Assembly (NCBI GenBank): GCA_049642385.1
Contig: JBAROU010000259.1
Location: forward strand, 1-6,538
Length of the DNA stretch: 6,538 nt
Reading direction: 5' to 3'
DNA from: JBAROU01 sp049642385
GTDB lineage: Bacteria; Chloroflexota; Dehalococcoidia; DSTF01; RBG-16-68-14
Below are positions 6,164 through 6,538 of the stretch, in pieces (the first letter of the stretch is position 1; each line of letters begins with the position of its first letter). Made by a program: the position numbers and the translations under genes. Below the pieces are notes generated by a model. That model was not told the DNA's origin and ran no database searches. It saw only the letters and a program-made list of their open reading frames with translations.

Positions 6164-6366
6164 TCTTCGCCATACTCGAACTCTGCCCGCTCCGCGACCA
6201 TGCTGAGCAGCCGTTGCGACGCGCCGCGCGGGCGGTACTGGTCGGTCTCCCACTCGCTCACGGTCTGCTGGCGCACATTCAACTCGCGAGCAAGCTCCTG
6301 CTGGCTGAGGCGCATGTGTTCCCGGAGCGCGCGCACCCGGTAGCCGTCCCAAACTTGCTTCGCCAT
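6151..6366 (-). CDS. Small XRE-type helix-turn-helix regulator
   Basis: A 71-residue protein consisting almost only of a Cro/C1-type DNA-binding domain. The pattern VRALREHMRLSQQELARELN (11-30) then VRQQTVSEWE (31-40) gives helix 2 (about 21-29), a turn, and recognition helix 3 (about 32-39), followed by a short helix (49-60) and an acidic tail. The tail is too short for a ligand-binding or dimerisation domain. It resembles the helix-turn-helix half of MqsA-like proteins, but no toxin gene is adjacent. The ATG at 6366-6364 lacks a Shine-Dalgarno. The predicted -10 ends six bases before it, so the message is probably leaderless. A strong palindrome immediately upstream suggests autorepression. 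The DUF2851 gene follows 31 bases after the stop and may share the transcript. What else it controls is unknown. Confidence 0.85.
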   Translation of the reverse strand: MAKQVWDGYRVRALREHMRLSQQELARELNVRQQTVSEWETDQYRPRGASQRLLSMVAERAEFEYGEDAGS

Positions 6367-6370
6367 AGAG

Positions 6371-6397
6371 CCAGTCTACACGGAAGCGTGTAGCTGG
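6371..6397. promoter_or_regulatory. Palindromic operator upstream of the XRE gene
   Basis: CTACACG (6376-6382) and CGTGTAG (6387-6393) form a perfect 7-bp inverted repeat around GAAG. Flanking CCAG (6371-6374) and CTGG (6394-6397) extend the symmetry by four more pairs with a single unpaired T at 6375. It starts five bases before the XRE start codon and overlaps the predicted -10 and spacer, where a repressor dimer would block RNA polymerase. Binding by the XRE protein itself is inference. Confidence 0.65.
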
Positions 6398-6402
6398 TGC
6401 AA
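6373..6402 (-). promoter_or_regulatory. Predicted promoter of the XRE gene (leaderless)
   Basis: On the minus strand, TTGCAC (6402-6397) and TAGACT (6378-6373) are spaced by 18 bases. The -10 matches four of six consensus positions, the -35 three. Six bases (GGCTCT) separate the -10 from the ATG, so transcription would begin at or next to the A of the start codon. This agrees with the missing ribosome-binding site. Confidence 0.45.
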
Positions 6403-6427
6403 CAACACATCGAACGCGGTGTGGGGG

Positions 6428-6538
6428 CTAGCTCTCCCCGTCAATCAAGCGTTGGGCGGCGGTGTGGGGGTCGAGCTGGCGGGCGGCGACGGCGCGCACG
6501 AGGCCGTCCAGGCGCCCGTCCACTTCCGCGGACCGCAC
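6428..6538 (-). CDS. C-terminal tail of a probable MeaB/ArgK-type GTPase (runs off the window)
   Basis: The last 36 codons and TAG stop of a leftward gene whose body lies beyond the right edge. The translated end reads RLDGLVRAVAARQLDPHTAA followed by QRLIDGES. A helix ending in an arginine-rich segment, then D-P-H/Y-x-A-A-x-x-L, is typical of the C-terminus of MeaB (ArgK/YgfD family), the G3E-type P-loop GTPase that protects and gates cofactor loading of adenosylcobalamin-dependent methylmalonyl-CoA mutase. No GTPase motif is inside the window, so this rests on a short tail only. GC-rich codon use matches the neighbours. The stop lies 61 bases before the XRE start, and that gap is largely filled by the XRE promoter and operator. 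Confidence 0.5.
   Translation of the reverse strand: MRSAEVDGRLDGLVRAVAARQLDPHTAAQRLIDGES

Noticed and set aside
6151..6366. A toxin-antitoxin module with the small XRE protein as antitoxin.
   Set aside because: No small toxin-like gene lies beside it. The downstream gene is a large DUF2851 protein and the upstream one ends in a GTPase-like tail.

Overview
The window is a 6.5 kb, high-GC bacterial chromosomal segment with dense coding and third-codon-position G/C bias. It reads as ordinary chromosome: there is no transposase, integrase, CRISPR array or RNA gene. The mix of genes (a t6A-synthesis gene, a solo degenerate PP2C-like/beta-propeller membrane protein, a DUF2851-family protein and a probable MeaB tail) best fits a Chloroflexota-like organism. 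That assignment is an inference from general resemblance, not a search result.

Layout. Positions 1-117 (minus strand) hold the N-terminal 39 residues of ribosomal protein bL9. A divergent intergenic region of about 230 bp separates it from a rightward block: an SDR oxidoreductase (345-1193), then, behind its own TATAAT promoter, a 787-residue single-pass membrane protein (1307-3670) whose stop codon overlaps the GTG start of tsaD (3667-4665). tsaD converges on a leftward block with only 53 bp between them. The leftward block, in transcription order, is the C-terminal tail of a probable MeaB-type GTPase (6538-6428), a 71-residue XRE-type regulator (6366-6151) and a DUF2851-family protein (6119-4719).

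How the genes relate. The membrane protein and tsaD are translationally coupled: they share a GTGA overlap, tsaD has no visible Shine-Dalgarno sequence, and six consecutive prolines sit just before the stop. The membrane protein looks like a sensor or scaffold: a cytoplasmic PPM phosphatase fold that has lost its metal-binding Asp motifs, a long proline-rich linker with 42-bp repeats, one membrane helix and an outward-facing six-unit beta-propeller. The XRE regulator probably represses itself through a strong palindrome lying inside its promoter, and its message is predicted to be leaderless. It may be co-transcribed with the DUF2851 gene, whose 5' end overlies a structured, inverted-repeat-like stretch (6003-6163).

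Most worth a second look are the pseudo-phosphatase/propeller protein and its coupling to tsaD, the XRE operator with leaderless start, the element at the DUF2851 5' end, and the acidic/His motif block in DUF2851.
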